A stretch of 64,000 nucleotides of DNA from Archaeoglobus sp. UBA234 (lineage in GTDB: Archaea; Halobacteriota; Archaeoglobi; Archaeoglobales; Archaeoglobaceae), in contig DACH01000005.1 in assembly GCA_002494625.1 (NCBI GenBank), forward strand, positions 345,238 through 409,237. The letters run 5' to 3'. Made by a program: the position numbers and the translations under genes. This document shows positions 33,340 through 41,123 of the stretch, piece after piece (within the stretch, counting starts at the first letter, position 1; each line of letters begins with the position of its first letter). A model generated the notes under the pieces. The model ran no database searches. It was not told where the DNA came from and saw only the letters and a program-made list of their open reading frames with translations.

Positions 33340-35535
33340 TTAAGCATACATTTTATGGAAATCTTCAACTATCTTTTTGTATCTCTCCAGATCCTCTTTT
33401 GTAAGGCTTGGCTTCACTTTTTCCATAGCTCTCTCAAAGTGCTCATTTGTAATTTTTATCTTTGAAGCAATCTCTTTAGCTTCCTCTTTGGTCAGTCCAC
33501 CTTTCAGCTTGTCCCTGATTGCTAGCATTCCAGCCTCTCTACAGAGAGCCTCGATATCAGCACCACTGTATCCTTCTGCCTTCTTTGCAAGCTCCTCAAT
33601 ACTGACATCTTCGGCAAGAGGCATTCCCTTGGTATGTATTCTGAATATCTCCTTTCTTGATTCCTCGTCTGGAGCCGGAATCAGTATGTGTCTCTCTATT
33701 CTTCCAGGCCTCAAAAGTGCTGGATCAACTATGTCAGGGCGGTTTGTTGCAGCTATTACCACCACATCTTTAAGTTCTTCCATTCCATCAAGTTCTGTTA
33801 AAAGCTGACTTACAACTCTTTCTGTTACATGTGAGTCACCGATTCCCCCTCTTCTCGGAGCAAGGCTGTCTATTTCGTCGAAGAACAGTACTGCAGGGGC
33901 AACCTGTCTGGCTTTTCTGAACATCTCCCTGACATGTTTCTCACTCTCTCCAACCCACTTGCTGAGCAACTCCGGACCCTTAACGCTTATGAAGTTTGCA
34001 TTGCTCTCATTCGCAACGGCTTTTGCAAGCAGTGTTTTACCTGTTCCAGGAGGACCATAGAGTAAGATCCCTTTCGGTGGTTTTATGTTCACTGATTTGA
34101 AAACTTCAGGGTATTTGAGGGGCCATTCAACAGCCTCTTTCAGTTCCTGTTTTGCATCTTCAAGCCCACCAATATCGTCCCATCTGATATTCGGCACTTC
34201 AACGAGAACTTCTCTCATAGCAGAAGGCTCGATATTCTTTAGAGCTTCAAGGAAATCCTCTCTTGTGACCTTTATCGACTCCAGAACTTCTTCGGGGATC
34301 TTTTCAACTTCAATGTCTATCTCCCCTGTTTCGAGCATCTTTCTGATTGCATGCATTGCAGCTTCTTTTGCGAGAGCCTCGAGGTCAGCTCCAACGAAAC
34401 CCACAGTCAGCTCTGCAAGCTCTTCAAGGTTTACATCTTCACCAAGAGGCATACTTCTTGTGTGAATCTGCAGAATCTCGTATCTACCCTCTCTGTCAGG
34501 TACACCAATCTCAATTTCTCTGTCAAATCTACCAGGTCTTCTTAAAGCAGGGTCAATTGCATCAGGCCTGTTTGTTGCGGCAATAACTATTACTTCTCCT
34601 CTTGATTCAAGACCATCCATCAAAGCAAGGAGCTGAGCTACAACTCTTCTCTCAACCTCTCCTGTAACTTCCTCTCTTTTGGGGGCAATTGAATCAATCT
34701 CATCAATAAAGACTATTGCAGGTGTGTTCTCCTTAGCCTCCTCGAAAATCTCTCTCAACCTCTGTTCTGATTCGCCATAGTACTTACTCATTATTTCAGG
34801 ACCGCTGAGAGTTATGAAATGTGCATCAACCTCATTTGCGACAGCTTTGGCTATTAGCGTTTTACCTGTTCCAGGAGGACCGTAGAGCAGAACACCCTTT
34901 GGAGGATCTATTCCTACTTGCTGGAATAGTTCTGGGTGTTTAAGGGGAAGTTCAATCATCTCTCTGACAAGCCTCAACTCTCTTTTAAGACCACCTATGT
35001 CTTCGTAGGTGACATTTGGCACTGCTCTTTTTACTTCTTCAGCTGGTTTGTCTTTCAGATCTACCTGAGTCTGCCTTGATACTATAACAACTCCTGCTGG
35101 CTTTGTTGATGTTACGACAAAGGTGAGCGTGTGCCCAAAAATCTCGACTCTTATTTTCTGTCCTTTTTTAACGGGTCTCCCTTCAAGAACTCTGAGGAGA
35201 TATGTCTCTCCACCCATTAGTCTAACTGGCTCTGTGGGTGCGAGTGTTATTTTCTCCGCTGGCTTTGTAGAGACCTTCTTTATCCTCACTCTGTCATCTA
35301 TTCCCACTCCAGCATTGTTTCTTATACTTCCATCTATTCTTATAATCTCCTTTCCTCTATCTTCAGGATAACCAGGCCATACTATTGCCGGTACAGACTC
35401 CTTTCCTATGATCTCTATAACATCACCACTCTGTATTCCGAGTTTTTCCATAACTGCAGGGTCAAGTCTTGCTATTCCCCTGCCAACATCCCGATAGTAA
35501 GCCTCACCAACTTTCAGCATTATCTCATCAGGCAT
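33340..35535 (-). CDS. CDC48/VAT-type AAA+ unfoldase
   Basis: The protein has 731 residues from ATG 35535 behind AAGGAGGTGAT. An N-terminal double-psi beta-barrel plus four-stranded barrel (1-180: IARLDPAVMEKLGIQSGDVI, GVVIVSRQTQ) precedes two AAA+ rings, D1 and D2. Each has GPPGTGKT, a FIDEIDS or FFDEIDS Walker B and a GRFDREIEIG or GRIERHILIP arginine-finger region. It unfolds proteins, probably for the proteasome, and acts in the heat-shock response. It is second in the operon, 15 bases after the regulator gene. Confidence 0.95.
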   Translation of the reverse strand: MPDEIMLKVGEAYYRDVGRGIARLDPAVMEKLGIQSGDVIEIIGKESVPAIVWPGYPEDRGKEIIRIDGSIRNNAGVGIDDRVRIKKVSTKPAEKITLAPTEPVRLMGGETYLLRVLEGRPVKKGQKIRVEIFGHTLTFVVTSTKPAGVVIVSRQTQVDLKDKPAEEVKRAVPNVTYEDIGGLKRELRLVREMIELPLKHPELFQQVGIDPPKGVLLYGPPGTGKTLIAKAVANEVDAHFITLSGPEIMSKYYGESEQRLREIFEEAKENTPAIVFIDEIDSIAPKREEVTGEVERRVVAQLLALMDGLESRGEVIVIAATNRPDAIDPALRRPGRFDREIEIGVPDREGRYEILQIHTRSMPLGEDVNLEELAELTVGFVGADLEALAKEAAMHAIRKMLETGEIDIEVEKIPEEVLESIKVTREDFLEALKNIEPSAMREVLVEVPNIRWDDIGGLEDAKQELKEAVEWPLKYPEVFKSVNIKPPKGILLYGPPGTGKTLLAKAVANESNANFISVKGPELLSKWVGESEKHVREMFRKARQVAPAVLFFDEIDSLAPRRGGIGDSHVTERVVSQLLTELDGMEELKDVVVIAATNRPDIVDPALLRPGRIERHILIPAPDEESRKEIFRIHTKGMPLAEDVSIEELAKKAEGYSGADIEALCREAGMLAIRDKLKGGLTKEEAKEIASKIKITNEHFERAMEKVKPSLTKEDLERYKKIVEDFHKMYA

Positions 35536-35559
35536 TATTATCACCTCCTTTAAATAAAT

Positions 35560-36243
35560 TTAACATTTTATTTTAAGTTCGTATCCTCTTTTTTCCTTTT
35601 TCTCCTCAACAACACCCTTTGCCTTCAGCTTCTCAATAGCTTTCTCAATTTCAGCATAGGGTATTCCGAACTCCTCGGATATCTCTGAAACCTTCTTTGC
35701 ACCTTTTGAAAGACCGAGGAGAACGATTTTCTCATAGTCATCTTCAACACATCTTTCGATTTCATCTAGGAACCTCTCAAATATCTCACTGGCTCTGGAT
35801 GAAAGGTAACTCTGAATGAGAGAGAATTTGTTCTGAATCTCCTCGAGATTTTTCAGACTTCTGTAGATCTCATTAAGGGTGGTTTTCATGATACTGGAAG
35901 ACATCTGGTTTATCTCTCGGTAGAGATTGAAAGCTTCTCTGAACACTCTGTCAAAGTCTTCAGAGCTTTTTCTCACGAGATTTGTCTGGAAGAGGTGGGG
36001 GGTTATTGAAATCTCGAGTCTCATGCTCTCATTTATGTAGTAGTATCTTCTTCTACCATCCTCAAAGCTCTTCACAAGCCCTGCATTTTCGAGCTTCTCA
36101 AGATGCTCAATTACAGCTTTGGGAGCCATTTTCAGTGCGTAAGAAATCTCACTGACATAGCAAGGCTTCTTTGAAAGTAGAGAGAGTATTCTTCTCCTGT
36201 TATCATTTCCCAGAGCTTCCAGTATCATATCTACGGGATTCAA
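35560..36243 (-). CDS. Heat-shock operon repressor (HSR1-like)
   Basis: The protein has 227 residues if it starts at TTG 36243, which is six bases after the ribosome site GGTGAT; GTG 36252 overlaps that site and ATG 36228 is far from it. An N-terminal winged helix of the ArsR type (NDNRRRILSLLSKKPCYVSEISYALKMAPKAV) is followed by a long helical middle and a second winged-helix-like C-terminal region (KVSEISEEFGIPYAEIEKA). Its place before cdc48 and hsp20 and the CTAAC-N5-GTTAG palindrome upstream match A. fulgidus HSR1 (AF1298), which controls this operon. It is expected to be autoregulatory. Confidence 0.88.
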   Translation of the reverse strand: MNPVDMILEALGNDNRRRILSLLSKKPCYVSEISYALKMAPKAVIEHLEKLENAGLVKSFEDGRRRYYYINESMRLEISITPHLFQTNLVRKSSEDFDRVFREAFNLYREINQMSSSIMKTTLNEIYRSLKNLEEIQNKFSLIQSYLSSRASEIFERFLDEIERCVEDDYEKIVLLGLSKGAKKVSEISEEFGIPYAEIEKAIEKLKAKGVVEEKKEKRGYELKIKC

Positions 36244-36270
36244 GTAAATCACCTTGGTAACTTTTTATTA

Positions 36271-36285
36271 CTAACCTTAGGTTAG
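36271..36285. promoter_or_regulatory. HSR1-type operator of the heat-shock operon
   Basis: CTAAC-CTTAG-GTTAG is an exact copy of the CTAAC-N5-GTTAG palindrome reported as the HSR1 site in A. fulgidus. It lies between a TATA-like TTTAAATATTTAAA (about 36289-36302, read on the minus strand) and the regulator start, so binding would cover the transcription start and block the operon. Confidence 0.8.
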
Positions 36286-36311
36286 GTTGTTTAAATATTT
36301 AAACTTTTCGG

Positions 36312-36620
36312 TCAATATGCCAGTATATATTTTATGAAGAACAGCACGGTTACCCCGGAAGCAATTGTTAGAAACATTCTTTTAGTTCTATAAGCTACCA
36401 GAACGGCTATAATCCCTGCTACTATCTTTTCGGGAGCAATTGCTCCTGTTTCAATAACCACATCAGGTATGGCAAGGCTTGAAAATATGGCTACGGGAAT
36501 GAATTTTAGAAAACCATATCTTTCGACATCTATTCCTGTGAAAAAAGGTAGGATTCTGGGTATATATGTAACTATGGCCATTCCAGCTATTATCAATACC
36601 AGTTCCTGTTGAGAATACAT
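36312..36620 (-). CDS. azlD: AzlD-type small membrane subunit of a branched-chain amino acid exporter
   Basis: The protein has 102 residues with four hydrophobic helices and the conserved AIVTYIPRILPFFTG, the AzlD hallmark (TxxxRxxPF). With AzlC it forms an LIV-E-class exporter for branched-chain amino acids or analogues. It begins two bases after the azlC stop, so the two are translated together. Confidence 0.9.
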   Translation of the reverse strand: MYSQQELVLIIAGMAIVTYIPRILPFFTGIDVERYGFLKFIPVAIFSSLAIPDVVIETGAIAPEKIVAGIIAVLVAYRTKRMFLTIASGVTVLFFIKYILAY

Positions 36621-36622
36621 CT

Positions 36623-37336
36623 TTAACTCCTCTTTACGGTTTTTTCAAGTCTGACTCCAAAGAAGCATGCGACAAGAGTTGCGACGAATATGTTCCACCC
36701 GATGGAATAGTTTAAGACCAGAATGGAAATTACTGCAGCTACACATGCGACAGCCAGATCTAACTTCCTTTCGATGCTTATGGTGAGTAGATAAAGAAAA
36801 AGTGCGGTGAGAGTAAATGGGAGAACTTCAACAAGCTGTTCGGGCATAATCTGGCCGATAAAGTAGCCTACTATCGTTCCGGAAACCCAGGAGAGATATG
36901 ATGCCGTATTCAGGGTGAGCTGGTATATGAAGGGATTTTTTATTTTGTTTCTCCTAAATCCACCCGTTGAGATTGCAAAGGTTTCATCTGTTATACCAAA
37001 GGCGATTAATAGCTTTTTTAAAGCATTGCTGTCTTTGTGGTAGGTGTTGAGATAACTTCCCATAAGAATATGTCTTAGATTAATCAGAAAGGTCGTAAAA
37101 ACAATAAAAGCAGCAGAACTTGAAACGATCATCATCTGAAGAGCAGCAAACTGGCTTGCTCCAGCAAATACAAAAGCAGACATCATGATAGAGTTCTCTC
37201 CGATGTAGTTAGCTGCAAGAACTCCAAAAGCGATAGATACTGGCAGGTATCCCAGCACAATAGGTATAGAATGCTGAAGTCCGAGTTTAAATTCTGAAGT
37301 TCCTGTCTCTGAAGTTCCGGGCATAACTGAAATCAT
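36623..37336 (-). CDS. azlC: AzlC-type branched-chain amino acid exporter
   Basis: The protein has 237 residues; the start at 37336 or the ATG at 37324. It has about seven membrane helices and AzlC motifs: HSIPIVLGYLPVSIAFGVLA, AFVFAGASQFAALQM, NLRHILMGSYL and FGITDETFAIS. It is the larger subunit of the AzlCD exporter. It has its own promoter region facing away from the tRNA-Ser gene. The substrate is inferred from the family. Confidence 0.9.
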   Translation of the reverse strand: MISVMPGTSETGTSEFKLGLQHSIPIVLGYLPVSIAFGVLAANYIGENSIMMSAFVFAGASQFAALQMMIVSSSAAFIVFTTFLINLRHILMGSYLNTYHKDSNALKKLLIAFGITDETFAISTGGFRRNKIKNPFIYQLTLNTASYLSWVSGTIVGYFIGQIMPEQLVEVLPFTLTALFLYLLTISIERKLDLAVACVAAVISILVLNYSIGWNIFVATLVACFFGVRLEKTVKRS

Positions 37337-37417
37337 CCAGTTTCTGGTAAATGAATTTGTCGAAAAACAAATCCAAACATAAAACTTTTAAAATCTTGCA
37401 GTGATTAGGTAAATTGA

Positions 37418-37511
37418 GCCGGGGTTGCCGAGTGGTAAGGCGATGGTCTGCTAACTCAGGGCGGAGAACCATTGGGCTCTGCCCGCGTGGGTTCGAATCC
37501 CACCCCCGGCG
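37418..37511 (+). tRNA. tRNA-Ser(GCT) with a 13-base BHB intron
   Basis: The acceptor GCCGGGG (37418-37424) pairs with CCCCGGC (37504-37510), with discriminator G and no encoded CCA. The D arm GCC/GGC, anticodon stem ATGGT/ACCAT, long class II variable arm GGGC/GCCC and T arm GTGGG-TTCGAAT-CCCAC are present. The anticodon GCT is at 37450-37452. Thirteen bases, 37454-37466, interrupt the loop between positions 37 and 38. CTGC (37448-37451) pairs with GCGG (37461-37464), leaving two 3-base bulges, TAA and AGA, cut after their second base: a canonical bulge-helix-bulge site for the archaeal splicing endonuclease. Mature length is 81. Confidence 0.95.
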
Positions 37512-37596
37512 TGTTTAAAATCAGATTTTATTCTCAGAACAGGTAGAGGAGGGAGTAACCGGTTATACTGGATACTGCAGTAGGTCTAGTATCCTT

Positions 37597-37965
37597 TCAT
37601 CTTTCATCATCGAGATACTTTATGTCTATGTACTTTTTAACCGTCTCAACAAGCTGGCTCTTTCTGAAGGGTTTTAACAGCAGATCAAGAACCCCAGCTT
37701 CGAGCATCTCATCTCCTTTGTGTTTCTCGTAGGCAGTTATTCCGATAATCTTCGCACCGGGATCAAACTTCAGTATTTCTCTTGTGGCTTTATCCCCGCT
37801 TAAGTCTGGCATTATGATGTCCATCAAAACCAAATCCGGTTTGAGAAGTTTGTACATTATGACAGCTTCTCTTCCACTATAAGCCTTTATTACCTGAAAT
37901 TCGGATAGCATAAGGCTTAAAACCTCTACAATAGATTCATCATCGTCTACAATCATTATTTTCAT
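37597..37965 (-). CDS. Single-domain response regulator (CheY-like)
   Basis: The protein has 122 residues from ATG 37965, preceded by GAGGTG; the longer frame starts inside the sensor gene. It is a lone receiver domain with the acidic pocket MIVDDDES, phosphorylatable Asp in LVLMDIIMPDLSG, the switch Thr in GITAYE and Lys in LLLKPF. No output domain is present, so it must act by protein contact. It follows the multi-PAS sensor gene by ten bases and presumably works with it, although that protein lacks visible kinase parts. Confidence 0.9.
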   Translation of the reverse strand: MKIMIVDDDESIVEVLSLMLSEFQVIKAYSGREAVIMYKLLKPDLVLMDIIMPDLSGDKATREILKFDPGAKIIGITAYEKHKGDEMLEAGVLDLLLKPFRKSQLVETVKKYIDIKYLDDER

Positions 37966-37975
37966 CCATAACACC

Positions 37976-40774
37976 TCATTTTTCAAACCTCTTGAGGAAA
38001 TCTCTCATCTCCTCTGAATCAAGCCAGCCCTCGTCAAGTCTCTTCAGGATCATCTCTATTTTCTTTATCTGCTCCATAATTATGGCTTTTGTATCATCGT
38101 CTGTTCTGAGTTCAGTTAGCCCTAAGATTATGGCAAGCGGGTTTCGGATACCATCAATCAGAATTGCAAACTGCTCAATATTCTTGTTAATCTGTTCGAA
38201 TGCTCTTTTCTTTGCCTTGTCGATTTCAATAGATTTTACTGCAAAAGCTAAATCATTGCTGAGCGTCTGGAGAAGTTCTATCTCCTCCTTAGAAGGCAGT
38301 TCTTTCTCTGTATGGAGTATGACAAATCCCAGTATTTCGGAGTCAATTATCATTGGTAATACGAGGCAGGAGATTTTAGGATTGGCAGAGTAAAAGGGAC
38401 ACAATTCAGATCTTTCTTCCACCTGAACTATCTGGATGGATTTGTTCTCAACTGCGTTTATGAAGCAAGGAAGGCTTGATATGTCGAGTCTTTCAGGGTA
38501 AAATCCAGTTTCATCCTTGAAAGAGATCATCTTTATTCCTTCTCTCTTTTTATCAGAATATATCTCTTTAATGGGGTTTTTCTCTCTTATTCCTATCCAG
38601 ACAGAGTAGTATTTTTTGAGAGACGAAAGTCTCTCTGATGCTTTTCTTAGAAGTTTCTCTTCATCTTTCTCTCTGACAATCAGCTCATTGATATCATTGA
38701 TCACTCTCAGGAGTTTGTTAACTCTGAGAATCTCAGTAATGTCTTTTATGATCATAACACATCTACTTTCTGGAAGCTCGAGAGGTACAAAGCTCACACC
38801 GAATATCCTATCATTAATTTCGAGTTCCTTTTCAATCATGGATTCTGTTTCAATGCACTTCTTTATCTGGCTAAGAATCTCTTCTCCTTTCTCGAGTTCC
38901 AAAACATTTTTCTTTATAAGTTCTCCGAACACTTTTTCGCCAGCTCTGTTAGAACTGTAAATATTTCCATTAGCATCTGTTATCAAAATTGGATTTGGTG
39001 TATTCTCAAAAATGCTTCGTAGCGTTTCCTCACTCTCGATAATTTTATCGATTAATCTCGTTCTTTCCGTCAAGTCCAGACCGATTGAAGCAACTCCAAC
39101 GATTTCTCCGTTCTCTTTAATCGGGAAGTTGTACCATTCAATGAGCAGTTCTTTTCCGTCTTTTGTATAGTTTTTGTTTACATTTCTCACCGGAGTACCT
39201 TTTTTGAGCACTTCTTTGAAAACTGATTCGACCTTTTCCCTCTCTTCTGGAGGAACCTGCAGATATAGAAGATTTTTGCCAACTACTTCGTCAGCTCTCC
39301 ACCCAAAGAAGTTCTCTGCAGCTCTATTCCAGAGTGTAATCCTGAGATCTGTATCTACAGCAGTTATCGGGATAGGGGATGTGTCAATCATTTTACTTAG
39401 GAATTCAGCAGTTTTCCTGTATTTAGCCTTGCTCTCCCTCAATTTTCTCTCCATCTCTTTTCTCTCGGTAATATCAAGAAATACTGCGAATGCACCAAGG
39501 AATTTACCATTCTTGTCTCTATAGGGTGTTGCAGTAACAAAGAGTGTTCTTCTTTCTCCATCTGGCCGGATAATTTCGAGCTCGTATCTCCCTTTCTCAC
39601 CGAGTTTTCTTCTTTTACTCTGCTCAATTACCTTTTTTCTCTCATTTTCATCAAGGAAATCCATAAGATTTCTTCCTTCAAGTTCATCAACACCAAAAAC
39701 GCTCTTAGCTGCCGGGTTTGCAAAGAGAAAAGTTTCCTTCTCGTCTACAATTGCCACGCCTTCTCCCTGGTTCTCTACGAGAATACGAAACATTTCTTCA
39801 GCTCTTTTTCTTTCCTCATACTCCTTTTCCAGTTCTTCTTTCTTTTTCTGAACTTCTCTTTCGAGATAAAAGTTTCTGAAAACAAGAAAACATACAAAAA
39901 GAAGAACAGTGAGAAATAACCACAATACCCATTGAGGTAATGGCTCTGGTTCGACTCTTATTTCCAGCCACTTGTTCATTGAAGTATAATAGGCTGAGTC
40001 TGGTTGCTCCTTCATTTCTCTGAGGTTCTTGTCTATTGCTGTTAGCAAATGAGAATTTCTTCCTTCAGGTGTGGCGAATCTTAGCTCAATTGGGGAAAAA
40101 ATAATGGATGTCGGAGAAACATCATAGTTTCTCTCGTTTATGTATCCGAAAATCCTTGAGACGATTCCTGCCTCAGCCTCTCCTTTCTCTACAGCACTGA
40201 AAACTTCTGGATAATCTCCCTCGACCTCCACATACCTGATATTGATTCCAAACCCCTCAGCCAGTTTTTTGAACTCCTCGTAGTAGATGTCTTCTGGAAC
40301 AACTGCAATCTTTTTACCATTTAAATCCAGAATAGAATCGATTCTCATCCCTCTTCTGCAATAAACCTGACCCCAGTTTGAAATTACAGTTTCGCTGTTG
40401 AAGTCATAAATCCTGTCTCTCTCTTCTGAATAGCCGATTGCCACAAGTAGATCTATTTTGCCAGTTTCAAGTTTTTTGAGAAGACTCTGCCACTTGTCTA
40501 TCTCGTATTTGATAGTCCACCCCTCTTTTTTTGCAACCTCTTCAAGAATATCAATGTAAAATCCCTTTACCTCACCGTTTTCAACAAAAACAAATGGTTC
40601 ATTCTGGTAAACTCCAACTCTGACTTCATCAAATGCTAAAACAGGCGTGATAATTAACATTAAAAAGAAAATAATCGAAAGTATCAATAAAAAGCACCCT
40701 CCGGAGTAAGTATTTTTTGGGGATGAACAAATCTCTTTTATTTTAACCATATCAGAATAATCTTTGTCCCCCAT
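37976..40774 (-). CDS. Multi-PAS sensor protein with periplasmic-type ligand domain, without kinase core
   Basis: The protein has 932 residues. An N-terminal membrane segment (about 27-47) is followed by an SBP_bac_3 ligand domain (50-270; VRVGVYQNEPFVFVENGEVKGFYIDI in parts) facing outside. A second helix lies at about 278-300 (WVLWLFLTVLLFVCFLVFRN), then a linker coil, three PAS domains (about 330-440, 455-580, 590-685) and a GAF domain (about 695-840). It ends in a dimerisation-like helix pair with AILIDGIRNPLAIILG. The phospho-accepting His expected before IRNPL is Gly875, and there is no HATPase domain before the stop. It senses a small solute, perhaps an amino acid, and must signal without autophosphorylation or borrow a kinase. 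Confidence 0.88.
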   Translation of the reverse strand: MGDKDYSDMVKIKEICSSPKNTYSGGCFLLILSIIFFLMLIITPVLAFDEVRVGVYQNEPFVFVENGEVKGFYIDILEEVAKKEGWTIKYEIDKWQSLLKKLETGKIDLLVAIGYSEERDRIYDFNSETVISNWGQVYCRRGMRIDSILDLNGKKIAVVPEDIYYEEFKKLAEGFGINIRYVEVEGDYPEVFSAVEKGEAEAGIVSRIFGYINERNYDVSPTSIIFSPIELRFATPEGRNSHLLTAIDKNLREMKEQPDSAYYTSMNKWLEIRVEPEPLPQWVLWLFLTVLLFVCFLVFRNFYLEREVQKKKEELEKEYEERKRAEEMFRILVENQGEGVAIVDEKETFLFANPAAKSVFGVDELEGRNLMDFLDENERKKVIEQSKRRKLGEKGRYELEIIRPDGERRTLFVTATPYRDKNGKFLGAFAVFLDITERKEMERKLRESKAKYRKTAEFLSKMIDTSPIPITAVDTDLRITLWNRAAENFFGWRADEVVGKNLLYLQVPPEEREKVESVFKEVLKKGTPVRNVNKNYTKDGKELLIEWYNFPIKENGEIVGVASIGLDLTERTRLIDKIIESEETLRSIFENTPNPILITDANGNIYSSNRAGEKVFGELIKKNVLELEKGEEILSQIKKCIETESMIEKELEINDRIFGVSFVPLELPESRCVMIIKDITEILRVNKLLRVINDINELIVREKDEEKLLRKASERLSSLKKYYSVWIGIREKNPIKEIYSDKKREGIKMISFKDETGFYPERLDISSLPCFINAVENKSIQIVQVEERSELCPFYSANPKISCLVLPMIIDSEILGFVILHTEKELPSKEEIELLQTLSNDLAFAVKSIEIDKAKKRAFEQINKNIEQFAILIDGIRNPLAIILGLTELRTDDDTKAIIMEQIKKIEMILKRLDEGWLDSEEMRDFLKRFEK

Positions 40775-40925
40775 CCTCCTATCCCCAGAGGTTTGTTTAA
40801 AAGATTGTTGTGGAAATATTTAACACATATGAAAATGACATTATGATGATGAAATTGATATGCAGTTTCACAATTTCAAAAATCCGAAAGAACTGAAATT
40901 ATAAAAAATATAAAGAACTGAAGTA

Positions 40926-41123
40926 TCATTCAGGTTCTGCATTGTATCCAGAACTTTTCACGGCCTCGATATATTTCTCAATGTTCTCTCCTTCACTCAG
41001 AAACTCTGCTCTTTCAAGTGAGACCTTTACTTCTTTACCCCCGGCTCTTTCGATTGCGGACTTAACGGCTGCAACACATCCACCGCATGAAAGCCCTGAT
41101 AACTTTAAACTCACCTTTTTCAT
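40926..41123 (-). CDS. Copper chaperone-like HMA domain protein
   Basis: The protein has 65 residues, a single heavy-metal-associated ferredoxin-like domain with the Cu(I)-binding LSGLSCGGCVAAVKSAIE (CxxC). It delivers copper to the CopA ATPase encoded directly upstream; the reading frames overlap by four bases. The C-terminal half has extra acidic residues compared with bacterial CopZ. Confidence 0.9.
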   Translation of the reverse strand: MKKVSLKLSGLSCGGCVAAVKSAIERAGGKEVKVSLERAEFLSEGENIEKYIEAVKSSGYNAEPE

